In this document: one piece after another, positions 1-7,962 of the stretch
How positions within the stretch are numbered: the stretch's first letter is position 1
Layout: each line of letters starts with the position of its first letter
Source: Chara braunii
Lineage: Eukaryota > Streptophyta > Charophyceae > Charales > Characeae
Direction: 5' to 3'
DNA length: 24,565 nt
Assembly: GCA_003427395.1 (NCBI GenBank)
Contig: BFEA01000381.1
Location: forward strand, 777,162 to 801,726
Program-made: the position numbers and the translations under genes
Notes under the pieces: model-generated
The model's input: the letters and a program-made list of their open reading frames with translations, nothing else
What the model was told of the DNA's origin: nothing
Database searches by the model: none

Positions 1-761
1 GGGGTTGACGAGCCGGTGGAGGAGAAAGGGAGGGAGGAGGACGAAGAAGAGGAGAGGAGGAGAGTGAGAGAAGCAGGAGCTCGTCCGCGTGTACATGCCA
101 TCATTCACTACGGAGCATCCCGCTTTTAGTTTAAAGGAAACAGATCGAAAGTTAAGGATACGACACAACCAGAAAATAACACCACAAAGAAATGAGGTGG
201 ATGCGGAAGGGAAAACCAAACAAACAAACAAAAAAGGTGGACCCAGAGGAGGAGGAGGAGGAGGAGCTGAAGGAAGAAGAAGAAGAACAGGAGGAGAATC
301 CAATGTCCTGAGCAAGATGATGAACTTGTTGCCCATTGCAGTGAACCTCATTTTCAAAGTCACACCCTTGTACTTTTCCCCCTCCCACTCTCACTCCACT
401 CTCCCATCGACCGCAGCTCCCCTCCTCCTCCTCCTCCTCTTCCCCCGTGTCCTCTTCTTGTCTGCTTCTGTGCAACATTTGTAACTCCGCAGTTCACCGC
501 CGCCATCGCTGACTCTCCAGGTCGTCATCGTCATCCCACCACCGCGTCCGGTGGCACGCGTGGATTATCACCATCCCCCTTCCCTCTCTCCCTTGGGCCC
601 CCCTCTTTTCTCCTCTCCCTTCCTCCCCCTTCCCCTTTCCCTTCCCCTACCCCTCCCTCTCTCCCCCGTTCCCCTTCCCCTTCCCTTTCCCCTGCCCCCT
701 CCCTCTCTCCCCTCTTCCATCCACGCTTGGTTGTCATCATTTTGCTATCAGGCACAACAAA
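1..761. other. Purine- and pyrimidine-rich low-complexity DNA, no gene
   Basis: No gene is recognisable here. The first 80 bases and 243-300 are strongly purine-rich on the + strand (GAG/GAA triplets). Bases 405-445 and 565-722 are almost pure pyrimidine, made of short CCCTT/CCTCT blocks. The open frames that cross it translate to runs of Gly, Glu, Ser, Pro or Leu, as expected from such tracts, and match no family I know. Confidence 0.7.
565..722. repeat. Long polypyrimidine tract (C/T-rich, about 160 bp)
   Basis: The + strand is nearly all C and T for about 160 bases, with only a few interrupting purines. Degenerate repeats of CCCTTCC and CCCTCTCTCCC occur twice in similar order (about 630-665 and 678-712), so the tract probably grew by local duplication. 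Such tracts can form triplex DNA. Any function is unproven. Confidence 0.75.
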
Positions 762-935
762 GGGCCTCGCCGCACTAGGCACGCACGAAACGTGAAAACT
801 GGAAAATGGTGAGCGTATCTTCGCACAGAAGGTGGCAAGGTACATTCATCACTGTTTGTAAAATGCATCTTGCCACCTTTTATGTTAAATTGCACTCGCC
901 ATTTTTCACTTCTCTTGAGTAGTACGGCGAGGCCC
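762..935. mobile_element. MITE copy A, foldback element with GGGCCTC ends
   Basis: The ends are inverted copies: GGGCCTCGCCGCACTA at 762-777 and the complement of GGGCCTCGCCGTACTA at 920-935, with one mismatch. The interior is also palindromic: the stretch with AGGTGGCAAG near 830 pairs with CTTGCCACCT near 870, so the whole 174 bp can fold into one hairpin. AAA flanks both sides, a possible 3-base target duplication in A-rich DNA. It carries no coding capacity. The element at 19247-19367 shares the terminal motif, which makes this a family. GGGCC-like ends and a 3-bp duplication recall PIF/Harbinger (Tourist-like) MITEs, but the superfamily is an inference. Confidence 0.8.
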
Positions 936-1395
936 AAAATAATCAAGAGGGACGAGGGAGGAAAAGAAAGGCGACGTGGGCGAAGGAGGTGTGAGGAGGT
1001 GGACGCCAGCAAGGGCATACTCACACTAGGACTCTATGAATTTCTCGACTGACTCTACACGTAAATCGAGCCATATTCGTTCATAAAAGAGTTCCCGTGC
1101 GAGTATCACCTAACGGCAGTAGTGCCAAGAGAACGACCAGGAAGACGGCGAAGGGCAAATCGTCACGAATAAGAGCGAGGAAGACGATAACTTTTCTGAA
1201 TGAATCTGGCTCAGATTGCAAGTAGATTCATCCAGGTGAGCAGCAGGAGGAGGAGGTGGCGGACAAGGAGCTTACTTACCTGCAGTATAACTAATCACTT
1301 GGGAGGAAAGACGACTATTTTTTTTTTTTTTTTTTAGACAACTATTTTTGAACGAAGGCCTGCTGTCCACAAATAAAACGGTAAGATCCAGCGGC
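936..1395. other. Non-coding spacer, no gene seen
   Basis: No recognisable coding region. The stretch holds a purine-rich patch (948-1000) and a poly-T run (1318-1335) flanked by near-identical AGAC(G/A)ACTATTT copies. A consensus-like splice donor on the - strand near 1281 has no supporting exon. Confidence 0.6.
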
Positions 1396-1506
1396 CTACC
1401 GTCTTCACCCGAACAGAACGCCCGGTCATTATAGCTGCATCTGGCAGAACTTTCCGTCCAGATGCAGCTATAATTACCGGGCGTTTTATTCGGGTGAAGA
1501 CGGTAG
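1396..1506. repeat. Long near-perfect hairpin, 49-bp arms
   Basis: Arms at 1396-1444 and 1458-1506 are inverted copies, with 46 of 49 positions matching and a 13-base loop. The right arm ends inside the A-box region of the SINE head that follows, and the left arm is an inverted copy of that same SINE upstream sequence. It could be a head-to-head SINE fragment, a young foldback element, or a small-RNA precursor. The sequence alone does not decide between these. Confidence 0.85.
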
Positions 1507-1770
1507 CTCAGTTGGTAGGCACCCAAGTGGGATCAGGAGGAGGTCATGGGTTCAATTCCATTCTCATTGGCCTCATGTACCTTCCTAGGCATGCTTGGCG
1601 CCCGTTGGTACGCTGAAGAGGTCATGGGACCCGGTTTCCAGCAGGTGCAGCTCCCCGCCGATAGATGGAGGGACCTGAAAGGTCCTAGTAGGGGGAGCTG
1701 CTCATATCACCCTCCCTAACAAGACCGGCAGAGTCTTAAAGGTAATTAATAAAAAATAAAAATAAAAATT
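1496..1770 (+). mobile_element. tRNA-derived SINE
   Basis: The head carries both internal RNA polymerase III promoter boxes of a tRNA gene in the correct order: A box TAGCTCAGTTGG at 1504-1515 and B box GGTTCAATTCC at 1549-1559, 34 bases apart. After the tRNA-like head comes a body of about 180 bases unrelated to tRNA, then an A-rich tail with TAAAAA-type repeats at 1745-1770. This layout is the standard one for SINEs copied by LINE reverse transcriptase. The tRNA-like part lacks a good acceptor stem, so it is not a working tRNA gene. GAGGTCATGGG occurs twice (about 1540 and 1618), a small internal duplication. The 5' end is uncertain because the hairpin overlaps it, and I found no target duplication. 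Confidence 0.75.
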
Positions 1771-1908
1771 TTCTTGCTGTACTTCGTCCGATGGCCGTAA
1801 TTCTGTGACCGACAAACTTGGTGGTATACGCAACTACAGGTGGTCACAAATTACTCCCATGTCCACAGCCCTTTTGCCATAACGGTCCTCTTTCTCTCAT
1901 GTGCGCAG

Positions 1909-1909
<1 letters not shown>

Positions 1910-1942
<33 letters not shown>
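1910..1942. repeat. CA microsatellite
   Basis: A pure CA dinucleotide run of about 16 units. Confidence 0.95.
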
Positions 1943-1946
<4 letters not shown>

Positions 1947-2242
1947 CTTTCTGTCTTGGCAGATTTGAGCGGTTACGATAGGGCTCGTACTAGTGAGCTT
2001 CTCTTTCTCTGTGCATGTATTTGTTTTGTTGGTTTGTTTTTTTTATACATGGCCTAATTCTTTGCCCTGCTTTGTAGCATGGGCTGTCTTGTGGATGAAG
2101 TAATGTCTGTGGGTGGCCACAAGTTCTTTTTCTGGGGTGGGAGTTTGGGTTTTTATTTTATTTTTGGCCACAATATCTCTGCGAGGAGGTTCAGAGAGTG
2201 TTTGCTGTGGGTGTCATTCCCGCGGGCTGCTCTTTCGGAGCA

Positions 2243-2321
2243 CATGGAAGAATGGGGTGCCTTCTAGGCAGTAGATCTCCTTCATGGAAGAATGGGGTGC
2301 TCTTAAGCAGTAGATCTCCTT
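2243..2321. repeat. 40-bp tandem duplication
   Basis: Two adjacent copies, 2243-2282 and 2283-2321, share CATGGAAGAATGGGGTGC and GCAGTAGATCTCCTT, with small differences in between. Confidence 0.85.
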
Positions 2322-2942
2322 GTGTCGCGTGGAGATTTTGTGGAATTTGGCATAGTTCTTGCAGTGGCCTCGCTGTAGCACTAGGACATCATCCGATTCT
2401 GCAGGTTGCGCGGCAGGGGGAGGTTCATGACACTCTTGGTGTTGCGTACAGGTCCTGCGGGTGTATTTCTGATTTGCGGTGGCGTTGTAGGCCGTTGCAG
2501 AGGGCTCTACAATGTCTTGGGATCATCGGCATGTGTGGTCGGTGCTTTTCTGTTAGTGGAGCCTTTTGTGTTATGCTGCTGGGTTTGTCTAATTAAGTTT
2601 GTGGTTTTGTGGGCCCCGACGTGGAGGGCTCTCCCAAGTTTTTTTGGACCTATGGCGGATGGGGTCGGTGCTTTCTTGCTGGTGGAGTCCTCTGTCTTAG
2701 GTGAGTTGCCTTTTGCCCTCCGCCCTTTTATGGATTATGAAATAATATAAGTATATATGTATATGTGAAAGTGTGCCGCTTCAGCAGCAGACGGGTGTGT
2801 GGGCACTTGGTGCTGAACCACACAAATGTGGCCAACCTTGCATTTTCTATTATATATATAGTCTATCTATACTTTTTCGTTATGGATGGTTTGTTATGAT
2901 TTGTGGAGGAAATGAGAGAGAGATAATTTGGGGTGCTTTTAA

Positions 2943-2974
2943 CAACACACACACACACGTTGGGGTGCCTTAAC

Positions 2975-3015
<41 letters not shown>
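2943..3015. repeat. CA microsatellite with an internal copied spacer
   Basis: CA repeats at 2943-2958 and 2976-3015 are separated by GTTGGGGTGCCTTAACA, a near copy of the GGGGTGCTTTTAACA just before the first run. The tract ends abruptly at the adapter at 3016, so its true right flank is unknown. Confidence 0.85.
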
Positions 3016-3017
<2 letters not shown>

Positions 3018-3053
3018 GTCTCTTATACACATCTAGATGTGTATAAGAGACAG
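3016..3053. other. Nextera mate-pair junction adapter (artefact), copy 1
   Basis: CTGTCTCTTATACACATCT is followed directly by its reverse complement AGATGTGTATAAGAGACAG, 38 bases in all. This is the Tn5 mosaic-end junction adapter of Nextera mate-pair libraries, not genomic DNA. Sequence on its two sides was joined by library circularisation and need not be adjacent in the genome. Confidence 0.98.
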
Positions 3054-3442
3054 GACTAACTGCATAGGCTATCTGCAAAGTAACGGCAAACTAAATTTGG
3101 ACTATAACTGCAGACTTCAGATAAAGTAGACTATCTGCAAAGCAATAGCAAACTAAATTTAGACTAACTGCAGAGGCTAACTGCAAAGTAATTGCAAACT
3201 AAATTTAGACTATAGCTGCAGACTGCAGACTAGCTGCATGGCAATTGCAAACTAAGTTTTAGACTATAATACTAACTGCAGGCTGCAGAGCAGACTATCT
3301 GCTGACGATAAACAGGCCAGTCATATAGTAACGTGCGGGCAGTTTGGTGTACTATCATCTTTCTCCGAAAACAATTCCCCAGCATCATGACTGTATTCAG
3401 ACCGGAATAGTTTTGGGTTCCAAATCTGGGGACACCATATTA
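3054..3442. repeat. Artefactual copy of 3534-3922 between two adapters
   Basis: These 389 bases repeat 3534-3922 at a constant offset of 480 and appear identical. The piece is bounded on both sides by mate-pair junction adapters, so it is best read as an untrimmed library fragment built into the assembly rather than a genomic duplication. Confidence 0.93.
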
Positions 3443-3443
3443 G

Positions 3444-3481
3444 CTGTCTCTTATACACATCTAGATGTGTATAAGAGACAG
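3444..3481. other. Nextera mate-pair junction adapter (artefact), copy 2
   Basis: The same 38-base palindromic adapter as at 3016-3053, with no mismatch. It sits between the copied minisatellite piece on the left and the start of the 3.1 kb block on the right. Confidence 0.98.
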
Positions 3482-3490
3482 GCGTTAAGG

Positions 3491-3790
3491 ATATCTGCAG
3501 ACTATCTGCAAAGTAAGGGCAAACTAAATATAAGACTAACTGCATAGGCTATCTGCAAAGTAACGGCAAACTAAATTTGGACTATAACTGCAGACTTCAG
3601 ATAAAGTAGACTATCTGCAAAGCAATAGCAAACTAAATTTAGACTAACTGCAGAGGCTAACTGCAAAGTAATTGCAAACTAAATTTAGACTATAGCTGCA
3701 GACTGCAGACTAGCTGCATGGCAATTGCAAACTAAGTTTTAGACTATAATACTAACTGCAGGCTGCAGAGCAGACTATCTGCTGACGATA
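3491..3790. repeat. Degenerate minisatellite, about 46-62 bp period
   Basis: The core GCAAACTAA recurs at 3519, 3566, 3628, 3674 and 3727, each preceded by CTGCAAAG-like sequence and mostly followed by ATTTAGACTA. Spacings are 47, 62, 46 and 53 bases. Units have diverged by substitutions and short indels. Copies appear at 3054-3310 (adapter-bounded) and 21456-21755 (second block). Confidence 0.85.
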
Positions 3791-4322
3791 AACAGGCCAG
3801 TCATATAGTAACGTGCGGGCAGTTTGGTGTACTATCATCTTTCTCCGAAAACAATTCCCCAGCATCATGACTGTATTCAGACCGGAATAGTTTTGGGTTC
3901 CAAATCTGGGGACACCATATTATGATGTGCCCATCCGTGTGGCAGGCACTTCAGGCACTGGCCCTTGTCCATCCTCGCCTGCCAGATTTCCTGGGTTATG
4001 CCCATTTTTTACTTCCAGGGCTGTCCGGTAGCTAGGTGAGGATGGGGTGGAAATAAAATTTTATTTTCTTCGTCTTCTTTTCTTTTCCATAGTTCTTGTC
4101 TCCCTTTCTGGCTGCTACAGTGGTGATGCCTCCATTCACTGGCTCTCCGCTGCCTTCCTCTTCACGGTCGTTCCATTCAGGCACCATCTCTCCACCCTCG
4201 TTTCCATCGAGTAGCACTCTCCGAGTCAGCAAGATAGTGGCCCCAGCTGCAGTAGCAGACATGGGGGTCGGGCAAGCGGTAGTGACACCGCAACAACAGT
4301 CGGAAGGGATCGTTGCAATCAA

Positions 4323-4937
4323 TCCGTTAGTCGGTCAGCCAGCCACTAAGCCACTAAGCCAGTCAGTCGGTCAGTCAATCAGTCAGTCCGTGTCGCTCAG
4401 TCAATCCGTTAGTAACGGAGTCAATGCGTTAGTCACTGAGTCAATCCGTTAGTCACTCAGTTAACTCGTCTTCAGTCGGTCATTCACAGTCAGGCAGTCG
4501 GTTAGTAACTCGGTCAATCCGTCAGTCACTGAGTCAATCCGTTAGTCACTCAGTCAATCCGTTAGTCACTCAGTCGACTTGTCATCGGTCGACCAATCAC
4601 AGTCAGTCACTCCGTTAGTCACTGAGTCAATCCGTCAGTCACTCAGTAAACCTCTCATCAGTCTGGCCACTCACAGGCAGTCAGTCGGTTAGTCACTGAG
4701 TCAGTCCGTTAGTCACTCAGTCAACCTGTCATCAGTCGGGCCAATTGCAGTCAGTCAGTCGGTTAGTCACTCTGTCAATCCGTTAGTCACTGAGTCAATC
4801 CGTTAGTCACTCAGTCAACCTGTCATCAGTCGGCCAGTCACAGTCAGTCAGTCGGTTAGTCACTCAGTCAGTCTGTTAGTCAGTCAGTCCCATCAGCCAC
4901 ATTCAGTCAGTACAAGACTCACAGTCAGTTACAGGAG
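4323..4937. repeat. AGTC-based satellite with higher-order units
   Basis: Over 600 bases are built from the tetramer AGTC and its variants. Longer units of about 75-110 bp recur, containing TCCGTTAGTCACTCAGTCAA, then a TCATCAGTCGG-like segment, then CAGTCAGTCGGTTAG. There are about five such higher-order units, so slippage and later block duplication both shaped the array. Any translated product would be a Ser/Gln/Val repeat; I regard it as non-coding. A second copy lies at 22288-22902. Confidence 0.9.
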
Positions 4938-5680
4938 TCTCAGCGGTGCGGCGCAACCGGGAGCGCCGCGCCGCTCCGCTATCGACATGGGCCGGTTCGT
5001 GAGTTGGTGACGCCTTGTCGGCACGACCCCCTGCGAGGAATATCGAGGAGTTGATGTGGGCAGTGGGGATTACGGCGGCAGGCGATGGCTCGAGGTTCCG
5101 TTGGTTTTGTCTGGCGTGGCCATTGACGTGATGCTTCGGCTGAAGAGGTCTCTTGCTCCGTGCTTCGTTTATGTGGTGTCGTGGGTTGACGCACTAGAGG
5201 AAGGGGAGGCTGTCGGGGTGATTAGGATAGTCTTCATGAGATTTTGGGCATGATAGTGGCCCTGCTCCTATGCTCTTGCACGAATCGAGTGGAGGTTGGT
5301 TGGGCAGCGCGGGCAGAAAGTGAGGAGCATCTTCTCATGCGGAGTGGGAGGAGGGAGGCTTGTTACAAGCTGGAGCGTCAAAAAGAGCTGGCGGTTTCCA
5401 GTGTTCGTTTGAGCTGGTTCACCGGCCAAAGATACGGAAGCAGGTAGCGGCGCAATAATGACAGCGGCGATGGAGCAGGGAGAATTTCGTGCGAACATGT
5501 GTGGCGCTCTTCGTGTCGGCTGCCTTTTCAAATTGATTTTGCTGATTGTATCTTCTAATTTCCTATATTCTTGCTCTAATCTAATGCTTACACAGTTATA
5601 ATTTCAGCTTCTCAAATTTGGAAAAATAAACTCACAATTTTATCTCCTATTTTCTGATCTGCCAAATTCCCATCTACATG
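4938..5680. other. Unassigned GC-richer segment, no recognised gene
   Basis: This part of the 3.1-kb block is richer in G and C than its surroundings up to about 5530. It holds short open frames on both strands (for example 5056-5253 +, 65 codons; 5268-5531 -, 87 codons). None has a recognisable domain and no frame stays open, so it could be degraded coding DNA or chance. A GC-rich hairpin sits at 4942-4975. Confidence 0.45.
4942..4975. repeat. GC-rich hairpin, 13-bp stem
   Basis: Stem arms 4942-4954 and 4963-4975 pair at 12 of 13 positions, with the odd position a G-T pair in one strand's RNA. The loop is AACCGGGA. It marks the end of the AGTC satellite. There is no T-run after it, so it is not a bacterial-type terminator. 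Confidence 0.7.
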
Positions 5681-5681
5681 T

Positions 5682-5683
5682 AC

Positions 5684-5748
<65 letters not shown>
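5682..5748. repeat. CA microsatellite
   Basis: A CA run of more than 60 bases, interrupted once by CAAA near 5701. The second copy is at 23647-23713. Confidence 0.95.
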
Positions 5749-5749
<1 letters not shown>

Positions 5750-5949
5750 CCTTGAAATTCGACTAGAATTTCTAAAAGTCCCAAGTAAAGTTTTCTCATC
5801 TACATGTACACACATACACACAAACATATATTATCTATTCTGAATCACCAGTACAATTCGTCGGTTGAAAAAAAAAAAAAAAAGTCAGTCACATTTCGTC
5901 AGATTGTCAGTCATTACCAGCCTCTCCGTCACATTCATTCGATCATACA

Positions 5950-6070
5950 GTCTGTCTGCCATTCTGTCTGTCTGTCTTCCTGTCAGTCAATTGGTTTGTC
6001 TGTCGATCTGTCAGTCTGTCTGTCGATCTGTCAGTCTGTCTGTTGATCTGTCAGTCTTGTCCGTCTGTCC
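5950..6070. repeat. TCTG tetranucleotide array with 20-bp units
   Basis: The array starts as GTCTGTCTG and resolves into three 20-bp units with TGTCGATCTGTCAGTCTGTC at 6001-6020 and 6021-6040 and a decayed third at 6041-6060. The second copy is at 23915-24035. Confidence 0.9.
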
Positions 6071-6311
6071 ACCAATGAAAATAAGTCAGACAGTCAAATT
6101 CATTGTTCTTGAATTTACTGATCAATCGGGTATCAACTAACTGACCGTTGACATCGAGTGGAGCGACCAATCAAGCGATCAATCAACTTTTTTTGGTTTT
6201 CAATGTGATGCTTAGGGTGTCTCCTGAGCGGAATTTGGAGGAAAGCTGTCTGGTTTCTACTCCATCGTTCTGTATTGAGTCTGAATGTTGAATATTGGTT
6301 CTCATCCTTCT

Positions 6312-6367
6312 GAGCCTTACTGTTTACAAAAAAAAAAAAAAAAAAAAAAAAGAGCCTTACTGTTTAC
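6312..6367. repeat. Poly-A(24) flanked by exact 16-bp direct repeats
   Basis: GAGCCTTACTGTTTAC occurs at 6312-6327 and again at 6352-6367, with exactly 24 A in between. This is the footprint expected if only a poly-A tail was inserted by target-primed reverse transcription with a 16-bp target duplication. Slippage or an assembly error could also produce it. The same structure is in block copy 2 (24277-24332). Confidence 0.8.
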
Positions 6368-6566
6368 CAGCAGATAAACCAATGTGCTGGCCTCTCAGAT
6401 AGATGGTTTGCAACTTTGCACCCATGGATGGATGTTCAGGGTCTTGTCACCTGGCCATAATTACCAGCAGTATACATTAAATAAAAAACAGTCCAAATTT
6501 CTAAAGTAAATGTAAAAAGAAGTAAAAAAAAAACACCACCATCAGACACACATGCATGCTACACAC

Positions 6567-6570
<4 letters not shown>

Positions 6571-6632
<62 letters not shown>
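6571..6632. repeat. GA microsatellite
   Basis: About 31 GA units followed by GAAGGA and a run of 11 G (6637-6647). The second copy of the 3.1-kb block ends inside the matching GA repeat at the window end. Confidence 0.95.
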
Positions 6633-6635
<3 letters not shown>

Positions 6636-6689
6636 AGGGGGGGGGGGAGAAGGAGAGGGAGATGTTGAGGATGTGAAGCAGCGAAAATG

Positions 6690-6750
6690 AGCAAAGCATT
6701 CCCGTTTTTTTTTCTTTTTTTCTTTTTTTGTTTTTTTTTTGTTTTGGCAG
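6690..6750 (+). promoter_or_regulatory. Possible 3' splice site before YRDC
   Basis: A long T-rich tract runs into TTTTGGCAG, ending at 6750, which resembles a polypyrimidine tract plus AG acceptor. If used, the first exon of YRDC lies upstream, possibly across the GA repeat. T-runs are common in this window, so this is weak evidence without transcript data. Confidence 0.35.
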
Positions 6751-6778
6751 AGCCTCAGATCTTGGAGGATGCAGGACC

Positions 6779-7882
6779 ATGCAGTGTGAGAGATGGATAT
6801 TGCCTTGCCTAGGCAGGGCAAGGGCAGAGTCGATCCTGCCGCCTGGTTATCGTCGATGGACGGCATCTTTATCTACCGTCGAGCGTGTAGCAGCTGCTGC
6901 TGCTGATGCAGCAGGGTTAACAGGGAGGCTACTGGTAGTTGTCTCCCATTCCGGGCACTGTGCTCGGCAACTGCGTTTTTGCTCGCAGGATCTGCTTGAT
7001 GTGTACAAGGCGGACAATAAGTGTAACGGAGGTTGGCGCAGATCCTGTTCCAGGTTCGGTCCCACAACCTCCGATTCTCAGGCAGTTGAGGTGACGTCAA
7101 CGATGACTGGTTTTGCTGAAGAATGCAAGAATTCCAACGTGGAGTTGTCAGCAAATGGAGAGAGCGCAACGTGCCATGCATCGACGAAGCCGAAAAATCT
7201 CGTCATGAGAGGGAGAAACGAAAAACTTGTGCCTGCCACAGCGGAAAATGTATGTGTCGCTGCGAGTGCTCTGGAGCAGGGAGATGTAATCGCGGTCCCA
7301 ACTGACACGTTGTATGGCTTAGCAGCTGACGCGCAGTCTGCATCTGCCATCTTCAAGCTGTATGAGATCAAGGGTCGGGATCTGAAGAATCCTCTCGCCA
7401 TCTGTGTCGGCAATGTCGCGGATATTCCCTTCTACGGGGACACTCGCCATTTGCCGGAGGGTCTTCTCGTGAAACTTCTTCCCGGGCCTGTAACTCTTAT
7501 ACTCCCCCGGCATGCCCTTAGCAGGCTTCATCCTTCTCTTTGCCCCGGCGTGGCCGGGATCGGGGTGAGGGTACCGGATACGGCTTTTATCCGGGACGTG
7601 GCGAGAAGTTTTGGAGGGGCCTTAGCATTGACAAGTGCGAACGTGAGTGGTGGGCTCAGTCCCGTAAGCGTGATGGAGTTTGAATCTCTCTGGCATCATT
7701 GTACTCATGTTTTCGATGCGGGTACCATTTGTGGAAATAGCAGCGGTAGCGAGAGGGAGGGGTCCACAGTTGTCGAGCTTGTGGAACTGGGCAGGTACAG
7801 AATCCTTCGTGCCGGGAGCGCCCGGGATGAGACAGCTGCCATCCTGAAAGAGTTTGGCTTGCAGGACGCCAAGCAGAAGTAA
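6779..7882 (+). CDS. YRDC: Threonylcarbamoyl-AMP synthase (YRDC/Sua5 family)
   Basis: The enzyme of this family makes threonylcarbamoyl-AMP from threonine, bicarbonate and ATP. This is the first step of the t6A base at position 37 of tRNAs that read ANN codons. The 367-residue frame has an YrdC domain at about 155-354 with the family motifs: PTDTLYGL (174-181), KGRDLKNPL (198-206), GPVTLILPR (236-244), GIGVRVPD (260-267), LTSANVSG (284-291) and STVVEL (329-334). The Sua5 C-terminal domain is absent, so it is the short, animal/plant YRDC type. The first ~150 residues are poorly conserved, rich in Arg, Ala and Ser, and could hold an organelle-targeting peptide. I chose the ATG at 6779 because it is the first in frame and has A at -3; the ATG at 7103 (residue 109) is an alternative. 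A T-rich tract ending in CAG at 6750 resembles a splice acceptor, so an upstream exon is possible. The domain itself is uninterrupted. There is no operon context. Confidence 0.93.
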   Translation: MQCERWILPCLGRARAESILPPGYRRWTASLSTVERVAAAAADAAGLTGRLLVVVSHSGHCARQLRFCSQDLLDVYKADNKCNGGWRRSCSRFGPTTSDSQAVEVTSTMTGFAEECKNSNVELSANGESATCHASTKPKNLVMRGRNEKLVPATAENVCVAASALEQGDVIAVPTDTLYGLAADAQSASAIFKLYEIKGRDLKNPLAICVGNVADIPFYGDTRHLPEGLLVKLLPGPVTLILPRHALSRLHPSLCPGVAGIGVRVPDTAFIRDVARSFGGALALTSANVSGGLSPVSVMEFESLWHHCTHVFDAGTICGNSSGSEREGSTVVELVELGRYRILRAGSARDETAAILKEFGLQDAKQK

Positions 7883-7962
7883 CTCCTCTGGCAGGATGGG
7901 TGTGGGTGGACAGACAGCAGACAGAAAGGAGGAGAGAGATGATGAATCAGTTGTTCATGGTC

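Larger units (their letters stand above)
1771..3015. other. GT-rich non-coding DNA with microsatellites, no gene
   Basis: I recognise no gene. The + strand from about 1990 to 2760 is unusually rich in G and T, which leaves open frames whose translations match nothing known. It contains a CA microsatellite, a 40-bp tandem duplication near 2243, two degenerate copies of a GGTCGGTGCTTT-containing segment (about 2537 and 2661), and a CA tract running into the first adapter. Confidence 0.6.
3486..6600. repeat. 3.1-kb duplicated block, copy 1
   Basis: The block reappears at 21451-24565 at a constant offset of 17965. The only difference I found is at 6570 (C here, A at 24535), next to the GA microsatellite. 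Even homopolymers match: both copies have 24 A in the run starting at 6328. An adapter ends four bases before this copy. The copy continues through the GA repeat into the YRDC gene, so this is probably the true locus. No confident gene lies inside. Confidence 0.96.

Noticed and set aside
152-484. Frames rich in Glu, Ser or Gly on both strands
   Set aside because: They are translations of GAG/CTC triplet tracts, not credible proteins.
1272-1290. Splice donor on the - strand (GCAG/GTAAGT)
   Set aside because: The consensus is good but the exon side is a SINE/hairpin with no coding frame, so it is likely chance.
1504-1570. A tRNA gene
   Set aside because: A and B boxes are present, but the acceptor and T stems do not pair and an unrelated body with an A-rich tail follows, so a SINE head fits better.
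2198-2750. Overlapping + strand frames of 132 and 114 codons
   Set aside because: They come from GT-rich DNA with few stop codons; the products are Cys/Gly/Val-rich and match nothing known.
3491-3790. CRISPR-like spaced repeats
   Set aside because: Repeat units are diverged, the spacing is irregular (46-62 bases), the intervals are also repetitive, and the genome is eukaryotic.
4032-4452. Overlapping frames of 96 (-) and 118 (+) codons, repeated at 21997-22417
   Set aside because: They lie in opposite strands of the same DNA, run into the AGTC satellite, show no known domain, and are repeated only because the block is duplicated.
6728-6778. Upstream start of YRDC at 6728
   Set aside because: That codon is TTG in a T-run, not ATG, and it precedes a likely splice acceptor.
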